Source: Qipengyuania aurantiaca (GTDB lineage: Bacteria > Pseudomonadota > Alphaproteobacteria > Sphingomonadales > Sphingomonadaceae). Taken from it: DNA of 64,000 nt. Location: positions 1 through 64,000 of the forward strand of contig NZ_CP081295.1 of assembly GCF_019711375.1 (NCBI RefSeq), given 5' to 3'. Positions 18,317 through 27,302 of the stretch are shown piece by piece (the first letter of the stretch is position 1; every line of letters begins with the position of its first letter). Below the pieces are notes generated by a model, which was given only the letters and a program-made list of their open reading frames with translations, had not been told where the DNA came from and did no database searches. The translations under genes were made by a program, and so were the position numbers.

Positions 18317-19870
18317 TCAGGCGCACAGCCCCTGCAGATACCAGTCGGGCGCCCCGCCGCGTCCGTCGCCTGCGATGCCGAGCCGGTAGATCCAGTAGCG
18401 CCGCCCGTGCTGGTCCTCGATCCGGTAATAGTCGCGCAGCCGCGTGGCCCCGCGTTCGCGCCACCACTCGGGCGCGATGCGTTCCGGTCCCTCGACGCGC
18501 GTCACCTCGTGCACCTCGCCCCGCCAGCGGAAACGTTGCGGATAGCCGTCAGGCGTGGCGTAGAGCACGGCGATTTTCTCGGCCCGGTCGAGCAGTTTCA
18601 GGGGCCGGTTGTGGAAGGCCAGCTGCCCCTGGCTGGGCGGTTCGGGTTCGAGCGGGGGCTGCCAGCGCTGGGCGCGTTCGGGGATGTGGCTGGCGAAAGG
18701 CACGGGGCGCGTCACCGCCCCCTCGCCCAGCCGCACCGTCAGCCGGTCTACCAGCGCCGACAGCGCGATGCCGTGGTTCTCCGCCGCCGCCTCGATATCG
18801 CCCTGCTCCAGCGCGAGCGGCTCGGCCCAACTGGCGCGCAGGCGCAGCATCTCGATCCCGAAGCCTGCATCGATATCGTCGAGCTTCGCCCCGAACAGCC
18901 GCACGATATGCGCCGCTTCGCGCGTGGCGGCGGCGAGTTCCAGGCGGCGCACCGTCACTTCGCCATCGACGCGCCATAACCCCAGTTCGAGCCGGCGCGC
19001 GCCCTCGCCCCGGCCTTCCAGTTCGCGGGCCATGTCATCGGCAAGGTCGCTCACCACCTGGTCGAGCAGCTGGCGGTGGCGGATGGGTTCGAGCAGGCGG
19101 CGCTGGACCAGCGGCATTTGCTGCGGGACCACGGGCAACAGCGGCTCGGGCACGCGGCCGAGCAACTGGTCGAGCCGGATGAGCGGGTTGGCGGCGGGCG
19201 ACTTGCGGTTGCGGAAACGACGCTGGATCGCGTCGCGGCCGATCGTGGTCAGCTCGCCCAGCTGTTTCAGGCCGAGGCGGCGCAGCACGGTGACCACGTC
19301 CTGGTCCAGCCGCAGCGCCGCGACCGGCAGCCCCGAAAGCGCCCGCTCGATCTCCTCTCCCGAACGCCCGCCGATAATGCTGCCCGAACGCGCGTGATGC
19401 GACAGCGCCCAAGCCGCGCCCGCCGTCGGCGCGATGGCGCAGCGCACGGTCAGCTCGCGCTTGGCAAAGGCGGCTTCGACATCGGCGACCAGTTTCTCCT
19501 CCCCACCGAAGAGATGCGGCACCGCCGTCACGTCGACCAGCAGCCCGTCGGGCGCATCCATCGCCGACCACGGCCCCCAGCGCTGGGCCCAGACGGCGAG
19601 CTTCTCGAGGAAGGCGAGGTCGCCCGCCGGATCATAGGGCGCGGTGACGATTCCGGGGCACAGCGTGCGCGCATCGGCCAGCATCATGCCCGCCCGCGCC
19701 CCCGCTGCCGCGCCTGCGCGGCTGGCCGCTTCGATCCGCGGCCCGTGCGCCGTGTCGGCAATCAGGACGAGCGGCTTGTCGTCGAACTCACGCCGCTCGG
19801 ACGCGCCCTGCCGCCAGCGGTCGATCGCCATGGCGGGGAGCCAGATGGAAAGGATGCGGCGGGTCTGCAC
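18317..19870 (-). CDS. imuB: ImuB, catalytically inactive Y-family polymerase homologue
   Basis: ImuB is the beta-clamp-binding scaffold of the ImuA-ImuB-DnaE2 mutasome. The sequence starts with RRILSIWLPAMAIDRWRQ, continues with a Y-family palm/fingers region (PLVLIADTAHGPRIEAAS, PWSAMDAPDGLLVDVTAVPHLFGGE) and an HhH and little-finger domain (VLRRLGLKQLGELTTI). The acidic metal ligands of active Y polymerases are not in place, as is normal for ImuB. The C-terminus ends RGGAPDWYLQGLCA, typical of the family. It starts 12 bases after imuA and shares its SOS promoter. Its partner dnaE2 is 4.4 kb away in a separate operon. Confidence 0.92.
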   Translation of the reverse strand: MQTRRILSIWLPAMAIDRWRQGASERREFDDKPLVLIADTAHGPRIEAASRAGAAAGARAGMMLADARTLCPGIVTAPYDPAGDLAFLEKLAVWAQRWGPWSAMDAPDGLLVDVTAVPHLFGGEEKLVADVEAAFAKRELTVRCAIAPTAGAAWALSHHARSGSIIGGRSGEEIERALSGLPVAALRLDQDVVTVLRRLGLKQLGELTTIGRDAIQRRFRNRKSPAANPLIRLDQLLGRVPEPLLPVVPQQMPLVQRRLLEPIRHRQLLDQVVSDLADDMARELEGRGEGARRLELGLWRVDGEVTVRRLELAAATREAAHIVRLFGAKLDDIDAGFGIEMLRLRASWAEPLALEQGDIEAAAENHGIALSALVDRLTVRLGEGAVTRPVPFASHIPERAQRWQPPLEPEPPSQGQLAFHNRPLKLLDRAEKIAVLYATPDGYPQRFRWRGEVHEVTRVEGPERIAPEWWRERGATRLRDYYRIEDQHGRRYWIYRLGIAGDGRGGAPDWYLQGLCA

Positions 19871-19882
19871 AATCCACGATTC

Positions 19883-20758
19883 TCAGACCCGTTCGCCCCG
19901 AGCCTGTCGAAGGGCTGTACTTACTTCGGGCGCAGCGCCTGCCAAAGTGAAGGACGGTCCTTCGACAGGCTCAGGACGAACGGAATAGGATCGTGTGTGC
20001 TTGCCAAGGGTGAATGCCTTGCCGATGGATGGGCGCGAATAGCTTCCCAACTTGCGAGCAGCCTCCAGCTGTCCGGTTCTCTCGCTCAGCACCCACTCGC
20101 CCGGCGCATGGCTGCGCGCGCGGAACAGTTCGGCCTTCCACGCCGGATTGCCCGGGGCCTGCGCGTTCCATTCGGGCGCCGGCGACGGGGCACAGGTCAC
20201 CTCCCACCGCATCCGCGCCGAGGACAGGTCGCGCCCGGCGTCCACGCGCAGCAGGAACAGCGGCACACCGTGTTTCTGTGCGGTCAGCGTCAGCCGGCGC
20301 GAGGCGGTGAAGTCGAGCGCCTTCGGGTTGCCCGACACCTCGCCCAGCACGAAGGCCAGCTCGCGGCAGCGCAGTCCTTCTTCCATTGCGAAGAGGGCAT
20401 CCTCCGGCTTTTCGGCCAGCACATGGATGAGGCGCGCCTGCAAATCCCCAGGCAGGCCGGCGCGATAGGGCCTGCCGCCCAGCCGCGCGGCATCGCGGGT
20501 CTGGACCCACAGCACGCTGCGGCGATCTTCCGCCTCTTCCCCTTCGCCGCGAGGCGCGTTGCGCCAGTCGTCGAGCGCCAGCGCGAGCGCTGCCCCGGCC
20601 CCCGCCGCCTCGCGCGAGGAGGCGAAGACTTCGCTGTGCAGCGCCTTGCCCTGCTGCGCCGCCAGCCTCGGACGCCAGCGCGCACTGCGCTGCGCCGAAA
20701 GCGTGGCGACATCTTCGAAGGCCGTGGTCGGCAGGGAGGAAAGATCGGGCTGGGACAT
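19883..20758 (-). CDS. imuA: ImuA, RecA-like accessory mutagenesis protein
   Basis: ImuA is the RecA/SulA-related partner of ImuB in SOS mutagenesis. The body shows the alternating pattern of a RecA-fold domain (VLWVQTRDAARLGGRPYRAGL, LAFVLGEVSGNPKALDFTASRRLTLTAQKHGVPLFLLR) without a convincing Walker A, as is usual. The last 33 residues or so, including VRPEPVEGPSF, are translated from a dispersed palindromic repeat, so the natural C-terminus may have been replaced or extended. A LexA box lies 18 bases upstream of the ATG. Confidence 0.88.
   Translation of the reverse strand: MSQPDLSSLPTTAFEDVATLSAQRSARWRPRLAAQQGKALHSEVFASSREAAGAGAALALALDDWRNAPRGEGEEAEDRRSVLWVQTRDAARLGGRPYRAGLPGDLQARLIHVLAEKPEDALFAMEEGLRCRELAFVLGEVSGNPKALDFTASRRLTLTAQKHGVPLFLLRVDAGRDLSSARMRWEVTCAPSPAPEWNAQAPGNPAWKAELFRARSHAPGEWVLSERTGQLEAARKLGSYSRPSIGKAFTLGKHTRSYSVRPEPVEGPSFTLAGAAPEVSTALRQARGERV
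19889..19983. repeat. Dispersed palindromic repeat, copy 1 (encodes the ImuA tail)
   Basis: Outer arms CCGTTCG at 19889 and CGAACGG at 19983 pair, and the inner parts AGCCTGTCGAAGG and CCTTCGACAGGCT also pair. The loop is about 35 bases. The same arm sequences recur at 37.6 and 50.1 kb. Confidence 0.85.
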
Positions 20759-20775
20759 GGAGAATCGACTCGTGT

Positions 20776-20790
20776 GTTCCCATTATGTTC
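20776..20790 (-). promoter_or_regulatory. LexA (SOS) box of imuA-imuB
   Basis: GTTC, seven bases (CCATTAT), GTTC: a perfect GTTC-N7-GTTC operator, 18 bases upstream of the imuA start codon. Confidence 0.88.
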
Positions 20791-20892
20791 CAGCTTGGGC
20801 GCGATGGCAATTCCCAAGGCGCTTTTCCACAGCGCGCGGGACCAAACCTGCCGCTCGGTCATTGAAGGGGTGAAACACTCTTGGAGAAACCG

Positions 20893-21378
20893 ATGAAAAA
20901 CGCCGAAGGCAATCCCGACGAACTGAAAACAAAATTCTGGAAGGCGCTCGACGACAGCCCCTTCCTCTTCCTCCAGCTCGATGGCGACAGCTCCAGCGCC
21001 GTTCCCATGAGCCCGCAGCTCGACAAGGACGCCAACAGCTCAATCTGGTTCTTCACCCACACGAAGAGCGATTTCTGCAAGCTTGGCCCGGCAACCGCCA
21101 CCTTTGCCGGCAAGGGCCACGAAATGTTCGCCCGCTTCCAGGGCAATCTCGTGAAGGAAACCAGCCAGGAACGGTTCGACCAGTTCTGGAACAACTTCGT
21201 CGAAGCCTGGTACGATGGCGGCAAGGACGATCCGGACATCTTCTTCATGCGCATGGACCTTGGCGATGCCGAGATCTGGAACGCCGACATGGGCATCCTC
21301 AATGTCGCCAAGATGGCGCTGGGCATGAATGTCCATGACGAGGCTGAAGAACAGCACGTGGATTCGGTCGACCTCTAG
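20893..21378 (+). CDS. Pyridoxamine 5'-phosphate oxidase family protein (GSP26-like)
   Basis: The protein (161 aa) resembles the general stress protein 26 branch of the split-barrel flavin-binding family. It has an N-terminal helix, LKTKFWKALDDSPFLFLQL, strands with SIWFFTHTKSDFCK and ATATFAGKGHEMFARFQG, and the WNNFVEAWYDGGKDDPDIFFMRMDLGDAEIW region. The fold normally binds FMN or F420; the substrate is unknown. The ATG at 20893 follows a GGAG sequence. A strong terminator follows. Confidence 0.82.
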   Translation: MKNAEGNPDELKTKFWKALDDSPFLFLQLDGDSSSAVPMSPQLDKDANSSIWFFTHTKSDFCKLGPATATFAGKGHEMFARFQGNLVKETSQERFDQFWNNFVEAWYDGGKDDPDIFFMRMDLGDAEIWNADMGILNVAKMALGMNVHDEAEEQHVDSVDL

Positions 21379-21409
21379 GCCGACCCAAAAACCAGAATAT
21401 GGTCGCGAA

Positions 21410-21440
21410 GGGCCGCTCCCCACCGGGAGCGGCCCTTTTT
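21410..21440 (+). terminator. Intrinsic terminator after the PNPOx-family gene
   Basis: An 11-base perfect stem, GGGCCGCTCCC with GGGAGCGGCCC, with loop CACC, is followed by TTTTT. Confidence 0.9.
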
Positions 21441-21453
21441 GCGTCGGACCGGA

Positions 21454-22884
21454 TCAGGCGCCGAGCAGGCTCGGGAAAAGTCCGGTGACGAGGATGATCG
21501 CCACCGCAAGCGGGCAAAGCCACGCGATCAGGAAGCGAAACAGCCCGAACGCCACGGGCGAAAGCCCGGTCGTGGTGCGCAGCAGATTGGCGTCCGCCTT
21601 CCAGCCGATGAACAGCGAGGTCAGCAGCGCGCCAATGGGCAGCATGACCTTGCCGGTGAAGCCGTCGATCGTGTCGAGAATGTCGGTTTCCGCGAACAGG
21701 TCCCAGAAGCCCAGCAGGCGCACATCCGAAAGCACGTTATAGCCTAGCAGGCAGAACACGCCGATCAGGAAGGCGCCAACGCCGAAGACGAGCGCCGATT
21801 TCGGGCGGCTCCAGCCAAGCTCGCCGATGCCCCATGCGGTCGGCACCTCCAGCAGCGAGATCGAGCTGGTGATGGCCGCGACAAGGATCAGCATGAAAAA
21901 CAGGAAACCGAACAGCGCGCCGGCCGGCATGGTCTGGAACGCGAAGGGCAGCGTCTGGAACACCAGCGTCGGCCCGGCCGCCGGATCGAGACCGACGGCG
22001 AACACGATCGGGAAAATCATCAGCCCGGCGAGCAGCGCCACGCTGGTGTCGGCCACCGCAATCATCGCGGCGGTCCCGCCCAGATTGCTCTTTTCCTTGA
22101 TGTAGGAGCCGTATGTGATGAGGCCTGCCACGCCGAGCGACAGCGAGAAGAGCGCCTGGCCCAGCGCCGAATTCATCACCTGCGGCGTCAGCTTCGACCA
22201 GTCAGGCGTGAAGAGGAAGGCCGCCGCCTCGCTGATATCCCCTTCGATCGCGCCGAAGATCACCAGGCCGACCAGCAGCACGAAGAACATCGGCATGAGA
22301 TATTTCGCGGCCGTCTCGATACCCGAACTCACCCCGCGCGCGACGATATAGAGGGTGAGCCCCATGAACAGCAGGTGCACAGTCAGGAGCAGCGGCCAGC
22401 TGGCGAACATATCGCCCAGACGCTGCTGGATCTGCGCCTGGTCTTCACCCGCCAGCGCGCCGCGGAAGGGTTCGCCCGCGCCGATGGCCTGCAGCAGGTC
22501 CCAGCCCATGACGCCCGCATAATAGAGCACCCAACCGGCCACGACCGAATAGAAGGACACGATCAGGAAGGCGGCCACCGCGCCGATCCCGCCGAAGATC
22601 GACCATTTGAGCGATGCGTTCGAATCCTGCGCCACCTTGCGGATCGAGCCGACCGCGTCGGTCTGGCCGACCCGGCCGATGAAAATTTCCGAGAGAACCA
22701 GCGGCAGGCCGAGCAAGAACACGCAGGCGATGTAGAAGATAACGAAGGCCCCGCCTCCGCTTTCGCCCGCAAGCGTCGGGAAACGCCAGATATTTCCAAG
22801 ACCGACTGCGGCGCCCACCGCAGCGAGAATAAATGCAGAGCGCGAGGACCAGCCCTCGCCCGTCGTTTTGCCGGCAGCGACCAT
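21454..22884 (-). CDS. Sodium-dependent transporter, NSS/SNF family
   Basis: This inner-membrane symporter (476 aa, about 11-12 helices) belongs to the neurotransmitter:sodium symporter family, whose bacterial members take up amino acids such as tryptophan or leucine. The first helix contains the hallmark [22 protein letters not shown] that lines the sodium and substrate site. The ATG at 22884 ([11 protein letters not shown]) follows a GAGGGA ribosome binding site; the longer open frame upstream runs into the divergent panB leader and is not credible. Confidence 0.9.
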   Translation of the reverse strand: MVAAGKTTGEGWSSRSAFILAAVGAAVGLGNIWRFPTLAGESGGGAFVIFYIACVFLLGLPLVLSEIFIGRVGQTDAVGSIRKVAQDSNASLKWSIFGGIGAVAAFLIVSFYSVVAGWVLYYAGVMGWDLLQAIGAGEPFRGALAGEDQAQIQQRLGDMFASWPLLLTVHLLFMGLTLYIVARGVSSGIETAAKYLMPMFFVLLVGLVIFGAIEGDISEAAAFLFTPDWSKLTPQVMNSALGQALFSLSLGVAGLITYGSYIKEKSNLGGTAAMIAVADTSVALLAGLMIFPIVFAVGLDPAAGPTLVFQTLPFAFQTMPAGALFGFLFFMLILVAAITSSISLLEVPTAWGIGELGWSRPKSALVFGVGAFLIGVFCLLGYNVLSDVRLLGFWDLFAETDILDTIDGFTGKVMLPIGALLTSLFIGWKADANLLRTTTGLSPVAFGLFRFLIAWLCPLAVAIILVTGLFPSLLGA

Positions 22885-23011
22885 TGTCGTGTATTTCCCT
22901 CTCGTCGAGCGATGCCTCCCGCACCGCATTGATGCGCGCTTAAAGCACGGAAACCTGCGGCTGTCCAAGCGTTGCTTTGCCTTCTCCCCCGCACTTGCTA
23001 GGGCGTGCGCC

Positions 23012-23887
23012 ATGTCGACCACATTCCAGCTCGATACGAGCACCAGCCGGGCCAATCCCACCCCCCAGCCGATGAAGCGGCTGACCGTCCCCAAGATCCG
23101 CGCGCACAAGGCGGATGGGGAGACAAAGGACCCGCTGGTCATGCTGACCGCCTACACCGCGCGGCAGGCGCAACTGCTCGATGCGCATTGCGACATGCTG
23201 CTGGTCGGCGATTCGCTGGGCCAAGTGATCTACGGCCTTCCCTCCACCATCCCCGTGACGCTGGAGATGATGTCCAACCACGCCGCCGCCGTAGTGCGCG
23301 GCAGCTATCACTCGGTCGTGATCGTGGATATGCCCTTCGGCTCCTACGAAGCATCGAAGGAACAGGCCTTCGAAAACGCCGCGCGCCTTCTCAAGGAAAG
23401 CGGCGCCGCTGCCGTTAAGCTGGAAGGCGGGGAGCAGATGGCCGAGACCGTCGCCTTCCTCAACCAGCGCGGCATTCCGGTCATGGGCCACGTCGGCCTT
23501 ACCCCGCAGGCGGTTAACGTACTGGGCGGTTACATGGCGCGCGGACGCAGCGATGCCGAAGCGGAAAAGATCATCGGCGATGCGAAGGCGCTCGATGAGG
23601 CCGGGGCGTTCGCCATCGTGCTCGAAGGGGTGCTCGAACCCATCGCCATCGAGGCGACCAAGGCCGTCTCGTGCCCAACCATCGGCATCGGCGCTTCGGC
23701 CCAGTGCGACGGACAGGTGCTGGTCACCGAAGACATGCTCGGCATGTTCGAACGCGTGCCGCGCTTCGTGAAGAAATACGAGAATATCGCCGAGGTGATT
23801 TCAGGCACCGTCGGCAAATATGCAGAGGAAGTGCGCAGCCGCAGCTTCCCGACCAGCGACCAGACTTACCAGCCGAAAAAAGGCTGA
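23012..23887 (+). CDS. panB: 3-methyl-2-oxobutanoate hydroxymethyltransferase PanB
   Basis: PanB transfers a hydroxymethyl group from methylene-tetrahydrofolate to 2-oxoisovalerate, the first step of pantothenate and coenzyme A synthesis. Recognisable are [66 protein letters not shown] and the catalytic Glu region IVLEGVLEP then [16 protein letters not shown]. The length of 291 aa from the ATG at 23012 is normal. It is followed by a membrane protein gene after 15 bases. Confidence 0.95.
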   Translation: MSTTFQLDTSTSRANPTPQPMKRLTVPKIRAHKADGETKDPLVMLTAYTARQAQLLDAHCDMLLVGDSLGQVIYGLPSTIPVTLEMMSNHAAAVVRGSYHSVVIVDMPFGSYEASKEQAFENAARLLKESGAAAVKLEGGEQMAETVAFLNQRGIPVMGHVGLTPQAVNVLGGYMARGRSDAEAEKIIGDAKALDEAGAFAIVLEGVLEPIAIEATKAVSCPTIGIGASAQCDGQVLVTEDMLGMFERVPRFVKKYENIAEVISGTVGKYAEEVRSRSFPTSDQTYQPKKG

Positions 23888-23902
23888 GGGACCCCGCATT
23901 CG

Positions 23903-24973
23903 ATGGAAACTATCCGCAAATATTACACCTTCTCGCTGCTCTTCACGGCGGTCTGCTTTGCGCTGGCTGCATGGTATGGATGGAGCAGCACGGGTTCGAT
24001 AACCGCCACGCTCGGCATCCTGTGGATTGTCATCGTGCTCTCGATCCTCGAGGTTTCGCTCAGCTTCGACAACGCCGTGGTCAACGCCACCGTGTTGCGC
24101 GACATGGACCCGGTCTGGCAGCAACGCTTCCTGACCATCGGCATTCTCATCGCCGTGTTCGGCATGCGGATCGTCTTTCCGATCGCCATCGTTTCGATAG
24201 CTGCGGGTGTCGGCCCGACGGAAGCGGTATCGCTATCGCTCAACGATCCGGAACGTTACGAGCAGATTGTCTCCGACGCGCATGTGTCAATCGCGGGCTT
24301 CGGAGGGGCCTTCCTGGCGATGGTCGGCCTCACCTTCTTCTTCGAGGAAGACAAGGACGTGCACTGGATTGCAGCGCTGGAGAAGACTATCAACAAGTTC
24401 TCCAACGTGCCCGCGGTCGAGATCGGACTGGTTCTCGCCCTGGTCTATGGCGTCTCCACCGTCTTGTCGCCCGAAGATTCCATCACCTTCCTTACGGCGG
24501 CGATCCTCGGACTCATCACTTTTATTACTGTCCATGCAATCGCGGCGATCATCGAGGCGCGCGAAGCGCGCAAGAAGGCGGCGGGCGAGATCGTGAAATC
24601 GGGCCTGGGCGGATTTCTCTATCTCGAAGTGCTGGATGCAAGCTTCAGTTTCGACGGTGTGATCGGGGCCTTCGCGCTGTCGAACAACATGATCATCATT
24701 GCGCTCGGCCTATCGGTCGGCGCCATGTTCGTACGTTCGATGACGATCCACCTCGTACGCACCGGTACGCTGGCGCAATATCGCTATCTCGAACACGGCG
24801 CGTTCTGGGCTATCATCGTGCTCGGCATCATCATGCTGTTGTCGGCCCGCTGGCATATTCCGGAGACTATCACCGGGCTTTTGGGCGCGGTCCTAATCGG
24901 CCTCAGCTTCTGGTGGTCGGTGCGGCACAATCGCCGCCACCCGGAGGATGCGTCGCTGTCGACAGACGATTAG
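23903..24973 (+). CDS. DUF475/TerC-superfamily integral membrane protein
   Basis: The protein has about nine hydrophobic helices in 356 aa and belongs to the DUF475 group related to TerC, a family with metal (manganese) export and tellurite resistance functions. Two internally similar acidic membrane motifs are visible: EVSLSFDNAVVNA in the second helix and DASFSFDGVIGAFALSNN later. The aspartates are the likely metal ligands. Its 3' end overlaps the convergent transporter gene by 71 bases. Confidence 0.85.
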   Translation: METIRKYYTFSLLFTAVCFALAAWYGWSSTGSITATLGILWIVIVLSILEVSLSFDNAVVNATVLRDMDPVWQQRFLTIGILIAVFGMRIVFPIAIVSIAAGVGPTEAVSLSLNDPERYEQIVSDAHVSIAGFGGAFLAMVGLTFFFEEDKDVHWIAALEKTINKFSNVPAVEIGLVLALVYGVSTVLSPEDSITFLTAAILGLITFITVHAIAAIIEAREARKKAAGEIVKSGLGGFLYLEVLDASFSFDGVIGAFALSNNMIIIALGLSVGAMFVRSMTIHLVRTGTLAQYRYLEHGAFWAIIVLGIIMLLSARWHIPETITGLLGAVLIGLSFWWSVRHNRRHPEDASLSTDD

Positions 24974-25907
24974 CCAGGGGCGCGGCCAGCACGAGCTGGA
25001 AGAAGTGGTAGAGCAGCAGCGGCAGGATGATGAAGCCTGCCTCCTCGCGCGCGAAGAGGATGGTGGCGAGCGGCACGCCGACCGCAGCGCTTTTCTGCGC
25101 GCCGGCAAAAAGGAAGGCGATCCGGTCGCGGCGGGGGAGCCCGAGCGCGCCCGATAGAAGCCATGCCCCCCAGTTTCCGACCGCGAGTAGCGCGGCAATG
25201 CCGAGCGCAAGGAAGCCCCATGCCAAGGGGTCCAGCCGCCCCCAGATGCCTTGCTCTACCGCGCCCGAGAAGGCGACATAGACAGCGAGCGCGATGACCA
25301 GCCGGTCGAGCCAGACGACGTGCCGCTTGTTGCGCGTCACCCAGCCTTGCGTCCAGCCCTGTACCACTTGCCCGATGACGAAGGGCAGCAGCAATATCAG
25401 CGCGATCCGCTCGATGGTCTCCATGCCGACCGCGCCCTCGCCCGTTCCGCCTAAAGCGAGGAAGATCGGGACCGAGACGAAAACGCCCAAGATATTGAGG
25501 AGCGCTGCCGAAATCACCGACAGGCCCGTATTGCCCTCGGCCAGCGTGGTGTAGGAAGTGGCCGACTGGACGGTGGACGGCAGCACCCCGAGGTAGAGGA
25601 AGCCCACGGCCACCAGCGGCGGAAGGCCGATGGAGAGCAGCGTGCTTAGCCCAAGGCCAGCAAGCGCCATGGCACCGAACACCCACAGCACGATGGGTGC
25701 GATAAAACGCCAGTTCAGCAGCCCGCGGCCGATCTCGCTGCGCGAGACGCGCATTCCGTTAAGCAGGAACAGCGTAAAGATGCCGACATTCGCCAAGCCC
25801 TGCGCCGTGCCTGATTGCGCGGCGGGAATGGGCAGGACAGCCGCCAATACGACCGCCCCCACCAGCAGGCGCAGCATCGGGTCGGCGAAGATCGTGCGGA
25901 GCGCCAT
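24903..25907 (-). CDS. SBF-like bile acid:sodium symporter family transporter
   Basis: The protein is a ten-helix membrane protein of 334 aa resembling the SBF-like (YfeH/ASBT-related) group. Features are a Leu/Ala-rich start MLRLLVGAVVLAAVLPIPAAQSG, FLYLGVLPSTVQSATSYTTLAEGNTGLSVISAALLNILG with the conserved crossover region, and FLFAGAQKSAAVGVPLATILF. The substrate is unknown. The C-terminal tail after LANRLS is encoded within the 3' end of the convergent DUF475 gene. Confidence 0.85.
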   Translation of the reverse strand: MALRTIFADPMLRLLVGAVVLAAVLPIPAAQSGTAQGLANVGIFTLFLLNGMRVSRSEIGRGLLNWRFIAPIVLWVFGAMALAGLGLSTLLSIGLPPLVAVGFLYLGVLPSTVQSATSYTTLAEGNTGLSVISAALLNILGVFVSVPIFLALGGTGEGAVGMETIERIALILLLPFVIGQVVQGWTQGWVTRNKRHVVWLDRLVIALAVYVAFSGAVEQGIWGRLDPLAWGFLALGIAALLAVGNWGAWLLSGALGLPRRDRIAFLFAGAQKSAAVGVPLATILFAREEAGFIILPLLLYHFFQLVLAAPLANRLSTATHPPGGGDCAAPTTRS

Positions 25908-25931
25908 TGGCGACGGCTCCTAGCCTGCCCG

Positions 25932-27302
25932 CTAGCCCGGCTGCAAATCGTATTGCTTGAGCAGGTCGTACAGCGTCGGGCGGCTGATGCCGAGCAGCTT
26001 GGCGGTCATGGAGATATTGCCCTGGCTGCGCGCGAGCGCCTGCCGGATCATACGCCGGTCGGCTTCCTCGCGCGCCTGTTTGAGGTTGAGCGCCATCTCG
26101 TCCTCCTCGCCGCCTTCGCCCAGATCGAGGTCCTCGGCGCTCACCAGCTTGCCATCCGCCATGATGACCGCGCGCTTCACGCGATTTTCGAGCTCGCGGA
26201 CATTGCCCGGCCAGCCCCAGCCGTCGATGGCTGCCAGAGCGTCGGGTGCGAAGCCTTTGACCTGCGGGTTCATCTCGGCCGCGAAACGCGTGAGGAAATG
26301 CTTGGCCAGCAGCACACCGTCGCCAGGTCGCTCGCTGAGCGAAGGGATTTTCACCACCACCTCGGCGAGGCGGTAGAACAGGTCCTCGCGAAAGGTGCCC
26401 TCGCCGATCATGCCTTCGAGGTTCTGGTGCGTTGCGCAGACGATCCGCGTGTCGACAGGGATCGGTTTGCGTCCGCCGATGCGTTCGATCACGCGTTCCT
26501 GCAGGAAGCGCAGCAGTTTGACCTGCAGCGGCAGCGGGATGTCGCCGACCTCGTCGAGGAACAGCGTGCCGCCGTGCGCCATCTCGATCTTGCCCTCGGT
26601 CGTCTTAACCGCGCCGGTGAACGCGCCCTTTTCGTGGCCGAACAGCTCGCTTTCGAGCAGGTTCTCCGGGATCGCGGCGCAATTGATCGCGACGAACGCG
26701 CCCGAACGCCGGTCGCTCGCCTCGTGAAGCCCCTTGGCCAGCAGTTCCTTGCCGGTCCCGCTTGCCCCCAGCAGCAGCACGGAGACATTGGTCGGCGCGA
26801 CGCGCTCGATCGTGCGGGCGACCTTGGCCATTTCGGGCGCGGCGGTGACCATCGTACCGAGCACGGTCTTGTCCTCGCCCACCTTCTCCGACAGGCGGCG
26901 GTTCTCGCCCTCGATCTGGCTGAGCTTGAAGGCGCGGCCCACGATCAGGCCGAGTTCCTCGATATCGACCGGCTTCTGGTAGAAGTCGTAAGCCCCGCGC
27001 TCGATCGCCTGCAGCGCGCTCTCACGCGCGCCATGCCCCGAAGCGACGATGACCTTGGTGTCCGGCTTCATTGCCATGATCGCATCGAGCACGGCAAAGC
27101 CCTCGCTCGTGCCGTCCGGGTCGGGCGGCAGGCCGAGGTCGAGCGTGACGACAGCGGGCTCCTCGCTGCGAAGAGCCGCAAGCGCGGCGTCGCGATTGCC
27201 CGCGATCACCACGTCGTAATCCTCGTACGCCCACTTGAGCTGCGCCTGCAGGCCCTCGTCGTCCTCGACGATCAGCAGCTTGGGTTTGCCTGTCGCGCTC
27301 AT
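25932..27302 (-). CDS. prsR: PEP-CTERM system sigma-54 response regulator PrsR
   Basis: This NtrC-type activator has a receiver domain (LLIVEDDEGLQAQL, phospho-Asp in VVTLDLGLPPDPDG), an AAA+ sigma-54 interaction domain with Walker A GASGTGKELLAKG and the GAFTGA loop, and a C-terminal Fis-type helix-turn-helix (NISMTAKLLGISRPTLYDLL). The order and the partner kinase match PrsR of the PEP-CTERM/exosortase system, which controls exopolysaccharide and PEP-CTERM protein genes through sigma-54. The ATG at 27302 overlaps the prsK stop by four bases. Confidence 0.9.
   Translation of the reverse strand: MSATGKPKLLIVEDDEGLQAQLKWAYEDYDVVIAGNRDAALAALRSEEPAVVTLDLGLPPDPDGTSEGFAVLDAIMAMKPDTKVIVASGHGARESALQAIERGAYDFYQKPVDIEELGLIVGRAFKLSQIEGENRRLSEKVGEDKTVLGTMVTAAPEMAKVARTIERVAPTNVSVLLLGASGTGKELLAKGLHEASDRRSGAFVAINCAAIPENLLESELFGHEKGAFTGAVKTTEGKIEMAHGGTLFLDEVGDIPLPLQVKLLRFLQERVIERIGGRKPIPVDTRIVCATHQNLEGMIGEGTFREDLFYRLAEVVVKIPSLSERPGDGVLLAKHFLTRFAAEMNPQVKGFAPDALAAIDGWGWPGNVRELENRVKRAVIMADGKLVSAEDLDLGEGGEEDEMALNLKQAREEADRRMIRQALARSQGNISMTAKLLGISRPTLYDLLKQYDLQPG

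Noticed and set aside
19889..19983. Possible CRISPR-like repeat array
   Set aside because: Only single palindromes at dispersed positions were found; there are no spaced direct repeats and no cas genes in the window.
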